From Achromobacter insolitus (GTDB taxonomy: Bacteria; Pseudomonadota; Gammaproteobacteria; Burkholderiales; Burkholderiaceae_B), in NCBI RefSeq assembly GCF_002209555.1, contig NZ_NJIF01000002.1, positions 248,001 through 312,000 on the forward strand: a DNA stretch of 64,000 bases. Direction: 5' to 3'. A model generated the notes under the pieces. It had not been told where the DNA came from, searched no databases, and saw nothing but the letters and a program-made list of their open reading frames with translations. Below are positions 35,688 to 47,900 of this stretch, one piece after another. Made by a program: the position numbers and the translations under genes. Numbering within the stretch: the stretch's first letter is position 1; each line of letters starts with the position of its first letter.

Positions 35688-35762
35688 CGGCGGTCCTCTC
35701 GATCAATCGTCGCGCGAGACGGCCGCAAGGCCGCTCGGGCGTCACTCAACATAATGGAACCT

Positions 35763-37136
35763 ATGCTTAACGTAGTAATTCTTGCCGCCGGACTGGGTAA
35801 GCGCATGCAGTCCGACCTCCCCAAAGTTCTGCACACACTGGCTGGCAAACCGATGCTGGGCCATGTGCTGGACAGCGCGCGCCAATTGAAGCCGGGGCGC
35901 ATCATCGTCGTGGTCGGCCATGGCGCGGACCGCGTCAAACAGGCTTACGAGGGCCAGTCGGACCTGCATTTCGTGTTGCAGCAACCGCAGCAAGGAACCG
36001 GCCATGCCGTGCAGCAGGCCGTGCCGCTGCTGCTCGAAGGCGATGGCAAGGATGACGTGACCCTGGTGCTGTACGGCGACGTGCCGCTGGTGCAGCCCGA
36101 AACCCTGCGGCGCCTGCTGGAAGCGCGTGGCGCCGGCGCCGCCGTGCTGACCGAGGTGCTGGCGGATTCCACCGGTTATGGCCGCATCGTGCGCGATGCC
36201 AGCGGCAACGTGTGCCGCATCGTCGAGCACAAGGACGCTTCGGAAGCCGAACGCGAAATCAAGGAAGTGAACACCGGCATTCTTACCGCGCCGACCGCAA
36301 AGCTGAAGGACTGGCTGTCCCGCATCGACAACAACAATGCCCAGGGCGAGTACTACCTGACCGACGTGGTTGGGCTGGCGGTGGTCGACGGCGTGCCGGT
36401 GGGCGCGGCGCAGCCGGGCGCTTCCTGGGAAACGCTGGGCGTGAACAGCCGTGTGCAGCAGGCCGAACTCGAGCGCCGCTGGCAGGCCGAGCAGGCCCGC
36501 CGCCAACTGGAAGCCGGCGTCACGCTGGCGGATCCGGCGCGCTTCGACGTGCGCGGCTCGCTCACTTGCGGCCGCGACGTGTTCATCGACGTGGGCTGCG
36601 TCTTCGAAGGCCAGGTGACCCTGGCCGACGGTGTGCGCGTGGGCCCGCACTGCGTGTTGCGCGACGTCAGCGTCGGCGCGGGCACGCATATCGAGGCCTA
36701 TAGCCATCTGCAGCAGGCCCAGGTGGGCCGCGACGCGCGCGTCGGTCCCTACGCGCGCTTGCGCCCGGGCGCCGAACTGGGCGACCGCAGCCACGTCGGC
36801 AACTTTGTCGAGATCAAGAAGAGCGTGCTGGGCGAGGACAGCAAGGCCAATCACCTGGCCTATATCGGCGACGCCGACATCGGCGCGCGCGTGAACGTGG
36901 GCGCGGGCACCATTACCTGCAACTACGACGGCGTGAACAAGCACCGTACCGTCATCGAGGACGACGCCTTCATCGGTTCCGACACGCAGCTGGTGGCGCC
37001 GGTGCGCGTCGGCCGCGGCGCCACGCTCGGCGCGGGCACGACCCTGACCCGTGACGCGCCGGCCGAAAAACTGACGGTATCGCGCGCCAAGCAGGTCTCC
37101 GTCGACGGATGGCAGCGCCCGGTCAAGAAATCGTGA
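35763..37136 (+). CDS. glmU: Bifunctional N-acetylglucosamine-1-phosphate uridyltransferase / glucosamine-1-phosphate acetyltransferase
   Basis: 457 residues (E. coli GlmU has 456). The N-terminal nucleotidyltransferase has [23 protein letters not shown]; the C-terminal left-handed beta-helix has hexapeptide repeats and the active-site region [14 protein letters not shown] ... [23 protein letters not shown]. It makes UDP-GlcNAc for peptidoglycan, LPS and, here, probably the Vi-like capsule. An alternative ATG three codons upstream (35754) is possible. It overlaps the MFS gene by 28 bp. Confidence 0.96.
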   Translation: MLNVVILAAGLGKRMQSDLPKVLHTLAGKPMLGHVLDSARQLKPGRIIVVVGHGADRVKQAYEGQSDLHFVLQQPQQGTGHAVQQAVPLLLEGDGKDDVTLVLYGDVPLVQPETLRRLLEARGAGAAVLTEVLADSTGYGRIVRDASGNVCRIVEHKDASEAEREIKEVNTGILTAPTAKLKDWLSRIDNNNAQGEYYLTDVVGLAVVDGVPVGAAQPGASWETLGVNSRVQQAELERRWQAEQARRQLEAGVTLADPARFDVRGSLTCGRDVFIDVGCVFEGQVTLADGVRVGPHCVLRDVSVGAGTHIEAYSHLQQAQVGRDARVGPYARLRPGAELGDRSHVGNFVEIKKSVLGEDSKANHLAYIGDADIGARVNVGAGTITCNYDGVNKHRTVIEDDAFIGSDTQLVAPVRVGRGATLGAGTTLTRDAPAEKLTVSRAKQVSVDGWQRPVKKS

Positions 37137-38521
37137 CGGGGCAGAGCGGAGAGGCGCCGGCAAGCGGCGCCAAGCCCGCCCAGCCCGACGGCCTGCCTAC
37201 GCCGCGCCGCTATTGGGCGGCGGCAACCGTGATGACAGGCATCAGCCTGTCGGTCCTGGACACCACCATCGCCAACGTGGCGCTGCCCACGATTGCCGTT
37301 GACCTCAACGCGTCCCCGGCCCAGGCGGTCTGGATCGTGAACGCCTACAACCTGGCGGTGGTGACGATGCTGCTGCCATTGTCGGCGCTGGCCGAGCGCA
37401 TCGGCTTTCGCCGCATGTTCACCTTCGGACTGATGCTGTTCACGCTGGCCTCGCTGGGCTGCGCCCTTGCCGGCACGCTCTGGCAGTTGACGGCGGCGCG
37501 GGTGTTCCAGGGCATCGGGGCGGCGTCGCTGATGTGCATGTTCGGCGGGCTGGTGCGCAATATTTATCCCCTGAAGCTGTTGGGGCGCGGGATCAGCCTG
37601 AACGCCACCACGGTGGCCATCATGTCGGTGCTGGGGCCGACCATAGGCTCTGCCATCCTGTCGGTGGCGCCCTGGCCATGGATCTTCGCCGTCAATCTGC
37701 CGATCTGCGCTTTGACGATGCTGGGCCTGCGCCATCTGCCGGAAGTGCCGCGCAACAACGTGAAGCTGGACTGGGTCAGCGCCCTGCTGTGCATGCTGAC
37801 GCTGGGCATCTTCATTTCGGGCGTGGACATGATGGGCATGGACCTGTTGCGCGGCATCGGTCTGGTGGCCATAGCGTCGGTCATCGGCTTCGTGCTGGTG
37901 CGTCGCGTCGGCAAGCAGCCGGCGCCGCTGGTGCCGGTTGACCTGCTGCGCATCCGCCCGCTGGCTTTCGCGGTGGGCGCCTCGGCCTGCACCTTCGCGG
38001 CGCAGATGGCGTCCTACGTGTCCTTGCCGTTTTATTTCCAGCAGGTGCTGGGCCGGCCCTACCTTGAAGTCGGCATGCTGATGGGCGCGTGGCCCGTGGG
38101 CACCGCGATCATCGCCCCGCTGGCGGGCCGGTTGTCCGACCGCTACTCGGCGGCCACGCTCAGCGGCGTGGGCGCGGCGGCAATGGTGGTCGGCATGCTG
38201 TGGCTGGCGGCGTTGCCCGCCACGGTATCGAATTGGCCCATCATCGCGGGCATGTTCGTGGCAGGCATGGGTTTTGGCTTCTTCCAGACGCCCAATAACC
38301 GGGCCATGCTGTCGGCGGCGCCCCGCTCGCGCAGCGGCGCTGCCGGGGGCTTGCAGGCCACCACCCGGGTGTTCGGGCAGAGCTTCGGCACGGCGCTGGT
38401 CGCGATTGCGTTCAGCATCAGCCTGGCCCACGGCCCGGGCCTGGCGCTGGTGCTGGGGACCATCTGCGCCGGGCTGGCGGTCGTGGTCAATACCGTCCGC
38501 TTCAGCAAGCTGCGGACCTGA
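37109..38521 (+). CDS. MFS drug-resistance type exporter (DHA2 family)
   Basis: 470 residues, about 14 helices, with the DHA2/EmrB-type first-helix motif [17 protein letters not shown] and motif A-like [12 protein letters not shown]. It probably exports lipophilic compounds; substrate unknown. The ATG at 37109 lies inside glmU; a GTG at 37133 overlapping the glmU TGA is an alternative and more usual coupled start. The membrane-fusion partner typical of EmrAB is not adjacent. Confidence 0.85.
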   Translation: MAAPGQEIVTGQSGEAPASGAKPAQPDGLPTPRRYWAAATVMTGISLSVLDTTIANVALPTIAVDLNASPAQAVWIVNAYNLAVVTMLLPLSALAERIGFRRMFTFGLMLFTLASLGCALAGTLWQLTAARVFQGIGAASLMCMFGGLVRNIYPLKLLGRGISLNATTVAIMSVLGPTIGSAILSVAPWPWIFAVNLPICALTMLGLRHLPEVPRNNVKLDWVSALLCMLTLGIFISGVDMMGMDLLRGIGLVAIASVIGFVLVRRVGKQPAPLVPVDLLRIRPLAFAVGASACTFAAQMASYVSLPFYFQQVLGRPYLEVGMLMGAWPVGTAIIAPLAGRLSDRYSAATLSGVGAAAMVVGMLWLAALPATVSNWPIIAGMFVAGMGFGFFQTPNNRAMLSAAPRSRSGAAGGLQATTRVFGQSFGTALVAIAFSISLAHGPGLALVLGTICAGLAVVVNTVRFSKLRT

Positions 38522-38599
38522 CGGCCTGTCCCGAGGACCGTCCGGGCCCGCGCGGCATACCCTTGTGGCGCCGGCGCGGGCCCTGTCCCCGGCCGCTTC

Positions 38600-38605
38600 T
38601 ATAAT
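38600..38605 (+). promoter_or_regulatory. Possible -10 element for ugd
   Basis: A perfect TATAAT 63 bp before the ugd ATG in the 147-bp gap. No -35 at 16-18 nt was recognised, so it may depend on an activator. Confidence 0.4.
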
Positions 38606-38668
38606 GACGGCCGGCGCTGGATGTCCGTTATCCGGCGCAACGATTACCTATTTTGAAGGCGTTCAGGC

Positions 38669-39991
38669 ATGAAGATCACGGTCGTGGGTACCGGTTACGT
38701 GGGGTTGGTGTCGGGGGCGTGCCTGGCCGACATGGGCAACGACGTCATGTGTCTGGACGTGGACGCAGCGAAAATCGCATTGCTGCGCCAGGGCGGCATT
38801 CCCATCTACGAGCCCGGTCTCGAAGACCTGGTGCGGCGGAACGTGCAGGCGGGCCGGCTGCATTTCACCGATGATGTCGCGCAGAGCGTGGCATTCGGGG
38901 ACGTGCAGTTCATCGCCGTGGGGACCCCGCCCGGCGAGGACGGCTCCGCCGACCTGAAATACGTACTGGCTGCGGCGCAGAACATCGCGCGCCACATGAC
39001 GGCGCGCAAGCTCATCGTGGACAAGTCCACCGTGCCGGTGGGCACCGCCGACAAGGTGCGCGACGTGGTGGCCCGCGAGCTGGCCGCGCGTGGCGTGGAT
39101 ATTCCGTTCAGCGTGGCGTCCAACCCCGAATTCCTGAAGGAAGGCGCTGCCATCAACGACTTCATGAGCCCGGACCGGGTCGTGGTCGGTGCGGACGACG
39201 ACTACACCATCGGCGTCATGCGCCGTATCTACGAACCCTTCCAGCGTACCCATGACCGGCTGATGGTGATGGACGTGCGGTCCGCCGAGCTCACCAAGTA
39301 CGCCGCCAACGCCATGCTGGCCACGCGTATTTCCTTCATGAACGAAATGGCAAACCTGGCCGAAGCCCTGGGCGCGGACATCGAACAGGTACGCCGAGGC
39401 ATCGGCGCGGATCCCCGCATCGGCTACCACTTCCTATACCCCGGCGCGGGCTACGGCGGCTCGTGCTTCCCCAAGGACGTGCAGGCGCTGGTCAATACGG
39501 CTGCCGAGAATGCCTTGCCCATGCGCGTCATCGAGGCCGCCGAGGCCGCGAACCATGCGCAGAAGTTCCGCTTGTCCGAAAAGCTGGTCGCGCGTTTCGG
39601 CGAAGACCTGAAAGGCCGCAAGATCGCGCTGTGGGGCTTGTCCTTCAAGCCCAACACGGACGACATGCGCGAAGCGCCCAGCCTCACGGCCATCGCCGAG
39701 CTGACGCGTCGCGGCGCCGAGGTGCGCGCATACGACCCCGTCGCCATGCACGAGGCGGCCCGCGTGCTCGCTGGCAAGCCCGGCATCAGCTTCGCCACCG
39801 ACATGTACGACGCGCTGGACGGGGCCGACGCACTGCTGATCGCGACCGAATGGAAGGTCTTCCGCGCGCCCGACTTCGAACGCGTCAAGGCCCTGCTAAA
39901 GACGCCGCTCATCATCGATGGCCGCAACCTCTACACGCCCGCGGACGTCCGTGTCCTGGGCTTTGAGTATTCGGGTATCGGCCGCGCATGA
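38669..39991 (+). CDS. ugd: UDP-glucose 6-dehydrogenase
   Basis: 440 residues. The Rossmann motif [19 protein letters not shown], the DKSTVPVGT segment, [10 protein letters not shown] and the catalytic Cys266 in [10 protein letters not shown] identify a UDP-glucose dehydrogenase making UDP-glucuronate. It overlaps the following GT4 gene as ATGA. It lies between glmU and glmS with its own probable promoter, 4 kb from the capsule operon, and is a different family branch from TviB (44103). Confidence 0.94.
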   Translation: MKITVVGTGYVGLVSGACLADMGNDVMCLDVDAAKIALLRQGGIPIYEPGLEDLVRRNVQAGRLHFTDDVAQSVAFGDVQFIAVGTPPGEDGSADLKYVLAAAQNIARHMTARKLIVDKSTVPVGTADKVRDVVARELAARGVDIPFSVASNPEFLKEGAAINDFMSPDRVVVGADDDYTIGVMRRIYEPFQRTHDRLMVMDVRSAELTKYAANAMLATRISFMNEMANLAEALGADIEQVRRGIGADPRIGYHFLYPGAGYGGSCFPKDVQALVNTAAENALPMRVIEAAEAANHAQKFRLSEKLVARFGEDLKGRKIALWGLSFKPNTDDMREAPSLTAIAELTRRGAEVRAYDPVAMHEAARVLAGKPGISFATDMYDALDGADALLIATEWKVFRAPDFERVKALLKTPLIIDGRNLYTPADVRVLGFEYSGIGRA

Positions 39992-41046
39992 AGATCCTGC
40001 AACTGAACTTCGAAAAGGGCTGGCGCGGCGGCGAACGGCAGACGCTGTATTGCATGCGGGCGTTCCGCAAGGCCGGCCACGACGTCGAAGTGATGTGCCG
40101 CGAAGGCGCGCCGCTGGCCGAGCGCGCGCGGCAGGAAGGGTTCGTGGCCCACACCCGCCGCAATGTGCCCGGACAGCTTGCCTTCCTGGCTGGCGCCGGC
40201 CGCTACGACATCATCCACGCCCAGACCGCCAACACCATTACCTGGGCGGTGCTGACCAAATGGCTGCATCGCCGTCCGGTCGTTTTTTCCCGCCGCACTT
40301 CTTTCGTGGTCAAACCCGGCGATGAATGGAAGACCGGCTTCAAGTGGCGCCATGCCAATCTGTTCGTGGCAATCAGCGAGATGGCTGCCGGCGAGCCGCG
40401 CCGCCTGGGAATCGAGCCCGTCATCATCCGCAGTGCGGTCGAGCCGCACCAGATCAACGCCGAGAACGTCGCCAATCTGGTCCGCGAATTCGACCTGACT
40501 GGCAAGAAAGTCATGGCGACCTCCGCCGCGCTGATCCGAGACAAGGATCCGGTCACGCTGGTGCGCGCGGTGGGCGAACTGGCCAAGACGCGCCGCGATT
40601 TCATATTCCTGCACTTCGGCGCCGGCGGCGACCGCGAGCAGCAGGCCAAGGACGAAGCCCGCAAGCTCGGCATCGAGGACGTCTACCGCTTTGCCGGTTT
40701 TCGCAAGGGCGTGGAAGATTTCTACAGCATCCTCGACGTGTTCGTCATGAGCTCCGAGGAAGAAGCCCTGGGCAGCAGCGTGCTGGATGCCTTCCTGCAA
40801 CGCGTGCCTGTGGTGTCCACCGACGCTGGCGGCTTGAAAGAGAGCCTGGCCGACGGGCGCGGCGTGCTGGTCGCCGTGGGCGATTCCCATGCCATGGCGC
40901 AGGGCATGGCGCGCTGCCTGGACGACGCGGCCTTCCGCCAGGAAGTCACCGAGCGCGCCTACGAATACGTCCGCAACGAGCACGACGTGCAGAAAATGGG
41001 TAACCGCTACCTGGCGCAATTCGAGCGACTGGTGGGCCGCGCCTAG
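39988..41046 (+). CDS. GT4-family glycosyltransferase
   Basis: 352 residues with two Rossmann-like halves. The N-terminal segment [17 protein letters not shown] binds the acceptor side; the donor-site motif in the C-terminal half is [15 protein letters not shown] (E-x7-E type) with STDAGGLKE. It is translationally coupled to ugd (ATGA), so it could use UDP-glucuronate, perhaps in lipopolysaccharide core or another surface glycan. Acceptor and linkage are unknown. Confidence 0.85.
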   Translation: MKILQLNFEKGWRGGERQTLYCMRAFRKAGHDVEVMCREGAPLAERARQEGFVAHTRRNVPGQLAFLAGAGRYDIIHAQTANTITWAVLTKWLHRRPVVFSRRTSFVVKPGDEWKTGFKWRHANLFVAISEMAAGEPRRLGIEPVIIRSAVEPHQINAENVANLVREFDLTGKKVMATSAALIRDKDPVTLVRAVGELAKTRRDFIFLHFGAGGDREQQAKDEARKLGIEDVYRFAGFRKGVEDFYSILDVFVMSSEEEALGSSVLDAFLQRVPVVSTDAGGLKESLADGRGVLVAVGDSHAMAQGMARCLDDAAFRQEVTERAYEYVRNEHDVQKMGNRYLAQFERLVGRA

Positions 41047-41064
41047 TCCACGGCCAGTGCGGGT

Positions 41065-41553
41065 TCAGGCCCGCACGTCTATCCGCGTTTCGAACTTGGC
41101 GCGGTGCACCGAGAAGAACGTGCGCACGTTGCGCACGTTGGCCTGCGCGGTGAAAGCGCGGTGCACCAGCGCATGATAGGCCGGCATGTCCTTCACCTGC
41201 GCAATCACCACGAAATCCGGCCCGGGCGACACCCGGTAGCACTGCAGCACCACGGGCTCGGTCAACATGCTTTGCTCGAACGCGTCCAGGCTCTCGGCTG
41301 CCTGTACGTCCAGCGTGATTTCGACGATCGCGGTCAGCGTGCTGCCGAGTTTTTCCGCCGCCAGGATGGCCACCTGCCGGTCGATGACCCCTTCGTCCAC
41401 CAATCTCCGTACCCGCCGCAGGCAGGTCGGGGGCGAGGCGTGCACCCGTTGCGCCAGGTCCTGGTTGGTCAGCGAGCTGTCTTCTTGTAACTGTTCAAGA
41501 ATGCGCCGGTCCAGATCGTCCAGCTCCGGCAGCGGAATTGGTGCGTTTTGCAT
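41065..41553 (-). CDS. Lrp/AsnC-family transcriptional regulator
   Basis: 162 residues. N-terminal helix-turn-helix (LDDLDRRILEQLQEDSSLTNQDLAQRVHASPPTCLRRVRRL) followed by the RAM/ligand domain (VLQCYRVSPGPDFVVIAQVKD). Lrp-type proteins sense amino acids. It is divergent from glmS across a 152-bp AT-rich gap rather than from an amino-acid permease. The ATG at 41553 is used; a TTG four codons earlier is weaker. Confidence 0.92.
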   Translation of the reverse strand: MQNAPIPLPELDDLDRRILEQLQEDSSLTNQDLAQRVHASPPTCLRRVRRLVDEGVIDRQVAILAAEKLGSTLTAIVEITLDVQAAESLDAFEQSMLTEPVVLQCYRVSPGPDFVVIAQVKDMPAYHALVHRAFTAQANVRNVRTFFSVHRAKFETRIDVRA

Positions 41554-41705
41554 GATTAATTTCAAAAATCAGACAATGAAGAAATATTATTTAATCACAA
41601 ACATGTAAGGGAATTAACTTCCATTTGTTGCCACATAAAGAAATCAAATTTCTTGCAGGGACGAGCACAATGCGTCCGTACACGAACTTCTCGGAGCACT
41701 ATCCT

Positions 41706-43538
<1,833 letters not shown>

Positions 43539-43558
43539 GGCCGGCGGCAGTAGCGAGC

Positions 43559-43588
43559 AAAAGCCCACCGCATGCGGTGGGCTTTTTT
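43559..43588 (+). terminator. glmS terminator
   Basis: AAAAGCCCACCGC and GCGGTGGGCTTTTTT form a near-perfect palindromic hairpin ending in six T residues, 20 bp after the glmS stop. Confidence 0.9.
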
Positions 43589-43713
43589 GCTTTTGTGGGA
43601 CTGTGTGTGCGAATACTCACTGCACCGAACGCTGGAGTCAGGCTTTGTTATTTCTGAATAATGACTGTAGCCAGCCTGTTTTGGAATATGACATATCCTT
43701 GGGTGATTAATAA

Positions 43714-43742
43714 ATAACCCCCTTATGGGGATTATGTTTTTT
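43714..43742 (+). terminator. Possible second terminator in the AT-rich region
   Basis: ATAA-C-CCCC, loop TTAT, GGGG-A-TTAT (one mismatch), followed by G and six T residues. It may end read-through from glmS or a short transcript starting between the two hairpins. Confidence 0.4.
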
Positions 43743-44024
43743 CATTTTGGTTAAACCGGACCAAGAAAAACCCTTTTATATATTTGCTAACAACCTCGGA
43801 TCCGGCCCATGTTGCGGTCCATGTAATGAATGTAATTATTTGAGGGATTTCCCTGGGTTTATTGCGGCGAATCTGATTTATTTCCACAGCAACGAAAATA
43901 TTTAGAAAGAAATTTGCTGTCTGCGCCCTATACGATTCGTTGGCTCGTCGCTTTGCACGTTTAAGCGCGTATCGAGCTGTAAATATTCTTAAGCAATACA
44001 CCCGCCCAAACTGGGGCAAACGTA

Positions 44025-44065
44025 CTCGATTTCGAGTCGATTTCATGTCTCAGGGCGTCGATTTC
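44025..44065. promoter_or_regulatory. Three phased TCGATTTC repeats before tviB
   Basis: (C/G)TCGATTTC occurs at 44025-44033, 44036-44044 and 44057-44065, so starts are 11 and 21 bp apart, about one and two helical turns. Same-face direct repeats suit a response-regulator-type binding site. The last copy ends 37 bp before the tviB start. Confidence 0.4.
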
Positions 44066-44102
44066 TAGTGTCTACGACACGACGAAAACAGTGAGGTCCC
44101 CC

Positions 44103-45380
44103 GTGGTAAAGAGAATCGCAGTGTGTGGCCTTGGATATGTCGGCCTTCCCGTAGCCGTCGCATTTTCCAAGCGCTTTGATGTCATCGGCTTTGATGTGGA
44201 CAAGCGGAGAATCGCACGGCTGAAAGAGGGTGATGACTGGACAGGCGAGATCGAACGCGACGTATTGCTTGCCTCCCCCATGCAGTTCACCGACCAGGTA
44301 ACGGAACTGGAGGGCTGCGATTTCTTTGTGGTGGCCGTCCCGACCCCCGTGGACGAGAAGAACAACCCGGATTTTTCGCTGCTGGTGCGCGCCTGCCGCA
44401 CCATCGGACCGGTGCTGCGTCCGGGCTGCATCGTCGTTTTTGAATCCACCGTGCACCCCGGCGCCACCGAGGAAATCTGCGGACCGGAGTTGGAGAAGGC
44501 CTCCGGCCTGCGCTGCGGCACCGATTTCAAGCTGGGCTATAGCCCCGAGCGGATCAATCCGGGCGACCGCGAGCATCCGCTGGAGAAGATCGTCAAGATC
44601 GTTTCCGGGCAGGACGAGGAATCGCTGGAAACCATCGCCGGCGTCTACGAGAAAATCATCGACGCGGGCGTGCATCGTGCCTCATCGATCAAGGTCGCGG
44701 AAGCTGCGAAGGTGCTGGAGAACACGCAACGCGACATCAACATCGCGCTGATGAACGAAATGTCGAAGATCTGCGATCTGGTCGGCATCCGCACCTCGGA
44801 AGTGCTGGCGGCCGCCGGCACCAAGTGGAATTTCCTCAAGTTCTCGCCCGGCCTGGTCGGCGGCCACTGCATCGGCGTCGATCCTTACTACCTGACGTCC
44901 AAGGCGCAGGAGCTCGGCTATCACCCTGAAGTCATTCTGTCGGGCCGCCGGATCAATGACGGCATGGCCAACCACGTCGCTTCGCGCGTTGTCCAGACGC
45001 TGGCGCGCAACGGCCGCCTCAACGCCACGATCCGCGTCGGCATCCTGGGCATGACGTTCAAGGAAAACGTGCCCGACATCCGCAACTCCAAGGTGGTCGA
45101 TCTTTACAACGCCCTTGGTGCATACGGCATTACTCCGGTTGCGTGCGACCCCATGGCCGACGCGGAACAGATGGAGCACGAGTACGGCATCAAGCTGGTC
45201 GAACGCGATCAGTTCCGCGACATGGACGTACTGATCCTGGCGGTCCCGCACCGCGAAACCATGGACTCCATCTGGGACGACATGCCTGCCCTGGTCAAGA
45301 GCGGCGGCATGGTGTGCGACCTGAAGTCCGTGCTGGACAGCAAACGGCTTCAGTCCGACCTCCTGTACTGGACTCTTTAA
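44103..45380 (+). CDS. tviB: TviB-type UDP-N-acetylglucosamine/galactosamine 6-dehydrogenase
   Basis: 425 residues, equal to the Salmonella Typhi TviB length. The NAD-binding motif AVCGLGYVGLPVAVAF, PTPVDEKNNPDFS, FESTVHPGATEE, SPERINPGD and catalytic Cys256 in VGGHCIGVDPYYL are those of UDP-HexNAc dehydrogenases (TviB/WbpO/WbpA group), distinct from the Ugd at 38669. It would oxidise UDP-GlcNAc (or UDP-GalNAc) to the uronic acid, the first committed step of Vi-type polymer synthesis. A GTG start at 44103 with GAGGT 6 nt upstream is chosen over GTG at 44091. First gene of the capsule operon. Confidence 0.9.
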   Translation: MVKRIAVCGLGYVGLPVAVAFSKRFDVIGFDVDKRRIARLKEGDDWTGEIERDVLLASPMQFTDQVTELEGCDFFVVAVPTPVDEKNNPDFSLLVRACRTIGPVLRPGCIVVFESTVHPGATEEICGPELEKASGLRCGTDFKLGYSPERINPGDREHPLEKIVKIVSGQDEESLETIAGVYEKIIDAGVHRASSIKVAEAAKVLENTQRDINIALMNEMSKICDLVGIRTSEVLAAAGTKWNFLKFSPGLVGGHCIGVDPYYLTSKAQELGYHPEVILSGRRINDGMANHVASRVVQTLARNGRLNATIRVGILGMTFKENVPDIRNSKVVDLYNALGAYGITPVACDPMADAEQMEHEYGIKLVERDQFRDMDVLILAVPHRETMDSIWDDMPALVKSGGMVCDLKSVLDSKRLQSDLLYWTL

Positions 45381-45419
45381 GTTCAGGCTCACTATCGATC
45401 ACTAGAGGAGAGCCTCCGA

Positions 45420-47900
45420 ATGGCTGCTTTTACCACCGCTCCGATTGGCACCTGCCGCATCCATACGCCGCTGCGCGATGCCGTGGGCCGCTACCCGATC
45501 AAGCTGCAACTCGGCCGCAACTACGGTTTCGTGCACACCAGCGCCGAGGCGCTGCAGCAGGCGCGATTCATGTTTGGCCAAAGTGACATTCCGGCCGACG
45601 TCCAGCGCGTGATTTTCCGGCCCTCGAATGGCGAGCAGGCGCGCAAAGGCGCGCACAAGCCGGCTGACCTCTACGTGGTCGAACTGTCCTCGCGCAAGCT
45701 GCTGACCATAGACGGTTACCCCATTCAGTCCAACTATCTGGTGCGTTACTTCAGCGAATTCTTCGCCGACCGCACGCGCACCCGGATGTTCTGGTCGATG
45801 GCTCACGCCGAGCGTCTTGCCGAGCGGCGCGCCCTGCTGGATCAGGATCCGGTCTACAAAGGCTTGACCCCTGATGACCGCGAACTGCTCGCCCGCATCG
45901 TCAAGCGCGATCAAACGGACGAAGAAATCGAGCGGGAAATGCAGCAGATCGTCGATCTGCTGGGCCGTGACAAAGTGGTGTTCGTCACGCACGTCAATGC
46001 CCTGACGCCCGACAACGTGCCGATCGAGCAGCGCGAGCAGCTGATTGCCGCGGTCACCGCCAGCGCGCAGCGTATCGGCGTGCCTTGCTATGACCCGACG
46101 CCGTTGATGAACAAGATCGGCCAAGCCGAGGCGATGGAAGACGGCGGGCTCGACCTTACCCACTACACGCCGGTCTTTGCCGAGCGCCTGTGCGCCGAAT
46201 GGTTCAAGACCTTTATGCGTCCGCGCATGAGCGCGGCTACCACGCAGCCCTCCGTCCCCAAGCTTGCCGCCGACGAAAGCGCCGACCGCATCGAGAAGCT
46301 CTGGGATTCGGGCGAACTGCGCGAAGCTTCGCGCCGGGTGCGCGAGGTGCTGCGCCGCCACCCCGGCCTGCCCGACCACACGCTGCTGTTTGCACGCATC
46401 CAGGAGGAGCTGGGCGACTACGAAGGCTCGCTGGCGCTATTGAGCAGCGCCGACGGCGCGGTGGCTTCCGGCAGCAAGGCCGAACAGATCCTGATGCGTA
46501 ACCAGTTCAAGCTGGGACGCTTCGACGTGGCTTACTCGCTTGCCGCGGGGCTGCTGGGCGACGAAATCGAAACCCCGGAAATCGTCCGAATCGCGGCCGT
46601 TTCGGCGGGCCACCTGGGCTATGTGGACGAGACCCTGGGCAACTGGAAGCAGCTGTTCCGTATTTCTTCGCCGCAGGACGCGGGCGCGGTGGAAGCGGCT
46701 GACACGGTGCTCGCACTGCTGCAGGCCAGTGGCGACATGGAGGCCGCCCTACGTTGGGTTCACGAGGTCCGCGCGGCCATGCCCGCCTATGGCCGGGGCT
46801 TCGCCACGCTGTGGCGCGACCGCCTGCTGGCCGGGGATCGCGCGGAACTGCGCAACCTGGCTTCCGAAACACCCGCACTCAACGACGTGGACGCCCTGGA
46901 GCTCGTCAAGGAAGCTTCGTGGCGTGGTTGCATCATGGCCGCCGCCACGCTGGCTGTCTCTTGCAAGCTGGCCAGCAGCGAGCAGGAGGATATCGTCGCC
47001 TGGCTGCATGGACAGTCGCAGGCGTGGGCCGAGGAAGGCAACCGCGCGTTGGAAGAAGGGCGCTTGCGCGATGCGGCGGAGCGCATTTGCGCGCATCGTC
47101 TGCTGACGCCCGATGCACTGGCCGGCGTGCGTGCGCAACGTGCGTTCGAGCGTGCCATGCGCCTGGGAGTGCGGGCCGCGCTCGTCGCTGGCAATCACAA
47201 GGAAGTCATCGACCTGACGGACATCGCGATCGACAGTCAGATCGATTTTCCCGAGCTGCACGCCATGCGTGGCCGCGCGGCCGACGCGCTTGGCGACAAG
47301 AAGACCGCCATGCGGCACCTCGAGCAGGCCGCCGCGGGCGAATCCGCGTCGTTCAGCACGCAGCTGCACTTTGCCCGCGTCGCCTTCCACGGCGGCTGGT
47401 ACGGCGAAGCCATCGACGCCTACAAGGCGGTGCTCGAACACAACGGCGCGGATCAGAGCGCGAAGGACGAAGCGCAGCGTCAACTGGGCCGGCTCGGTCC
47501 CCGCGCCATCCGTGGCGCTCGGGAGATTCTCTCGAACGGCGACCATCAGGCGGCCTGGAACCTGCTGGAGCGTGTCGCGCAGTCGTGGCCCGGAATGTCG
47601 GAAGTCGACCATGAAAAGCGCCGCATCATTGCCGTGCTGTACGCCGAAGCGCGCGCGCTGGATTCGGCCAGCACGACCGAACGCCTGGCCCTGGGCGAGC
47701 GGATCCTGAAGCTGGTTCCGGAGGACCCCATCGGCCTGCGCCTGGCCGCCGTGGGCGCCATGCGTCTGCATCGCTTCGAACAGGCTCTGCCGTACTGGCG
47801 CAAGCTGCAGGAGCGGTCCGAGAATCCCGCGCAGTTCGATCACTACATTGAACGCTGCCTCGTGTGGATCGAGAAGATCAACAGGAGGAAGGCAGCATGA
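45420..47900 (+). CDS. tviD: TviD-like O-acetyltransferase (SGNH-like N-terminus plus helical repeats)
   Basis: 826 residues, close to Typhi TviD (about 831). The N-terminal ~280 residues look like an SGNH hydrolase in which the GDS nucleophile block reads G10-T-C12-R and the block V pair is D245-LT-H248 (GGLDLTHYTPVF), giving a Cys-Asp-His set. After that come many TPR-like helical repeats (about 290-826). In Typhi, TviD O-acetylates the Vi backbone and interacts with the polymerase TviE. Assignment rests on size, this motif layout and position; sequence is otherwise unlike common families. Starts 39 bp after tviB with GAGGAG, and overlaps tviE by ATGA. Confidence 0.82.
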   Translation: MAAFTTAPIGTCRIHTPLRDAVGRYPIKLQLGRNYGFVHTSAEALQQARFMFGQSDIPADVQRVIFRPSNGEQARKGAHKPADLYVVELSSRKLLTIDGYPIQSNYLVRYFSEFFADRTRTRMFWSMAHAERLAERRALLDQDPVYKGLTPDDRELLARIVKRDQTDEEIEREMQQIVDLLGRDKVVFVTHVNALTPDNVPIEQREQLIAAVTASAQRIGVPCYDPTPLMNKIGQAEAMEDGGLDLTHYTPVFAERLCAEWFKTFMRPRMSAATTQPSVPKLAADESADRIEKLWDSGELREASRRVREVLRRHPGLPDHTLLFARIQEELGDYEGSLALLSSADGAVASGSKAEQILMRNQFKLGRFDVAYSLAAGLLGDEIETPEIVRIAAVSAGHLGYVDETLGNWKQLFRISSPQDAGAVEAADTVLALLQASGDMEAALRWVHEVRAAMPAYGRGFATLWRDRLLAGDRAELRNLASETPALNDVDALELVKEASWRGCIMAAATLAVSCKLASSEQEDIVAWLHGQSQAWAEEGNRALEEGRLRDAAERICAHRLLTPDALAGVRAQRAFERAMRLGVRAALVAGNHKEVIDLTDIAIDSQIDFPELHAMRGRAADALGDKKTAMRHLEQAAAGESASFSTQLHFARVAFHGGWYGEAIDAYKAVLEHNGADQSAKDEAQRQLGRLGPRAIRGAREILSNGDHQAAWNLLERVAQSWPGMSEVDHEKRRIIAVLYAEARALDSASTTERLALGERILKLVPEDPIGLRLAAVGAMRLHRFEQALPYWRKLQERSENPAQFDHYIERCLVWIEKINRRKAA

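Larger units (their letters stand above)
43589..44102. other. AT-rich gene-free region upstream of the capsule operon
   Basis: About 510 bp, visibly poorer in GC than the rest of the window. It holds a second terminator-like hairpin (43714-43742), a palindrome ACTCGA-TT-TCGAGT (44024-44037) and three phased copies of TCGATTTC (44025-44065). A 104-codon frame on the minus strand (43732-44046) has no ribosome-binding site or recognisable domain. The stretch probably carries the regulated promoter of the capsule operon. Confidence 0.65.

Noticed and set aside
38669-39991. Ugd considered as a component of the Vi operon
   Set aside because: It is UDP-glucose type, has its own probable promoter and is separated by lrp, glmS and a strong terminator.
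43732-44046. 104-codon minus-strand frame in the AT-rich region
   Set aside because: No ribosome-binding site, no recognisable domain, and it overlaps likely promoter DNA; kept only as part of the gene-free region.
43539-44102. Search for a JUMPstart/ops (RfaH) element before the capsule operon
   Set aside because: No GGCGGTAG element was found in the leader; GGCGGCAGTAG near 43544 is inside the glmS 3' region and does not match.
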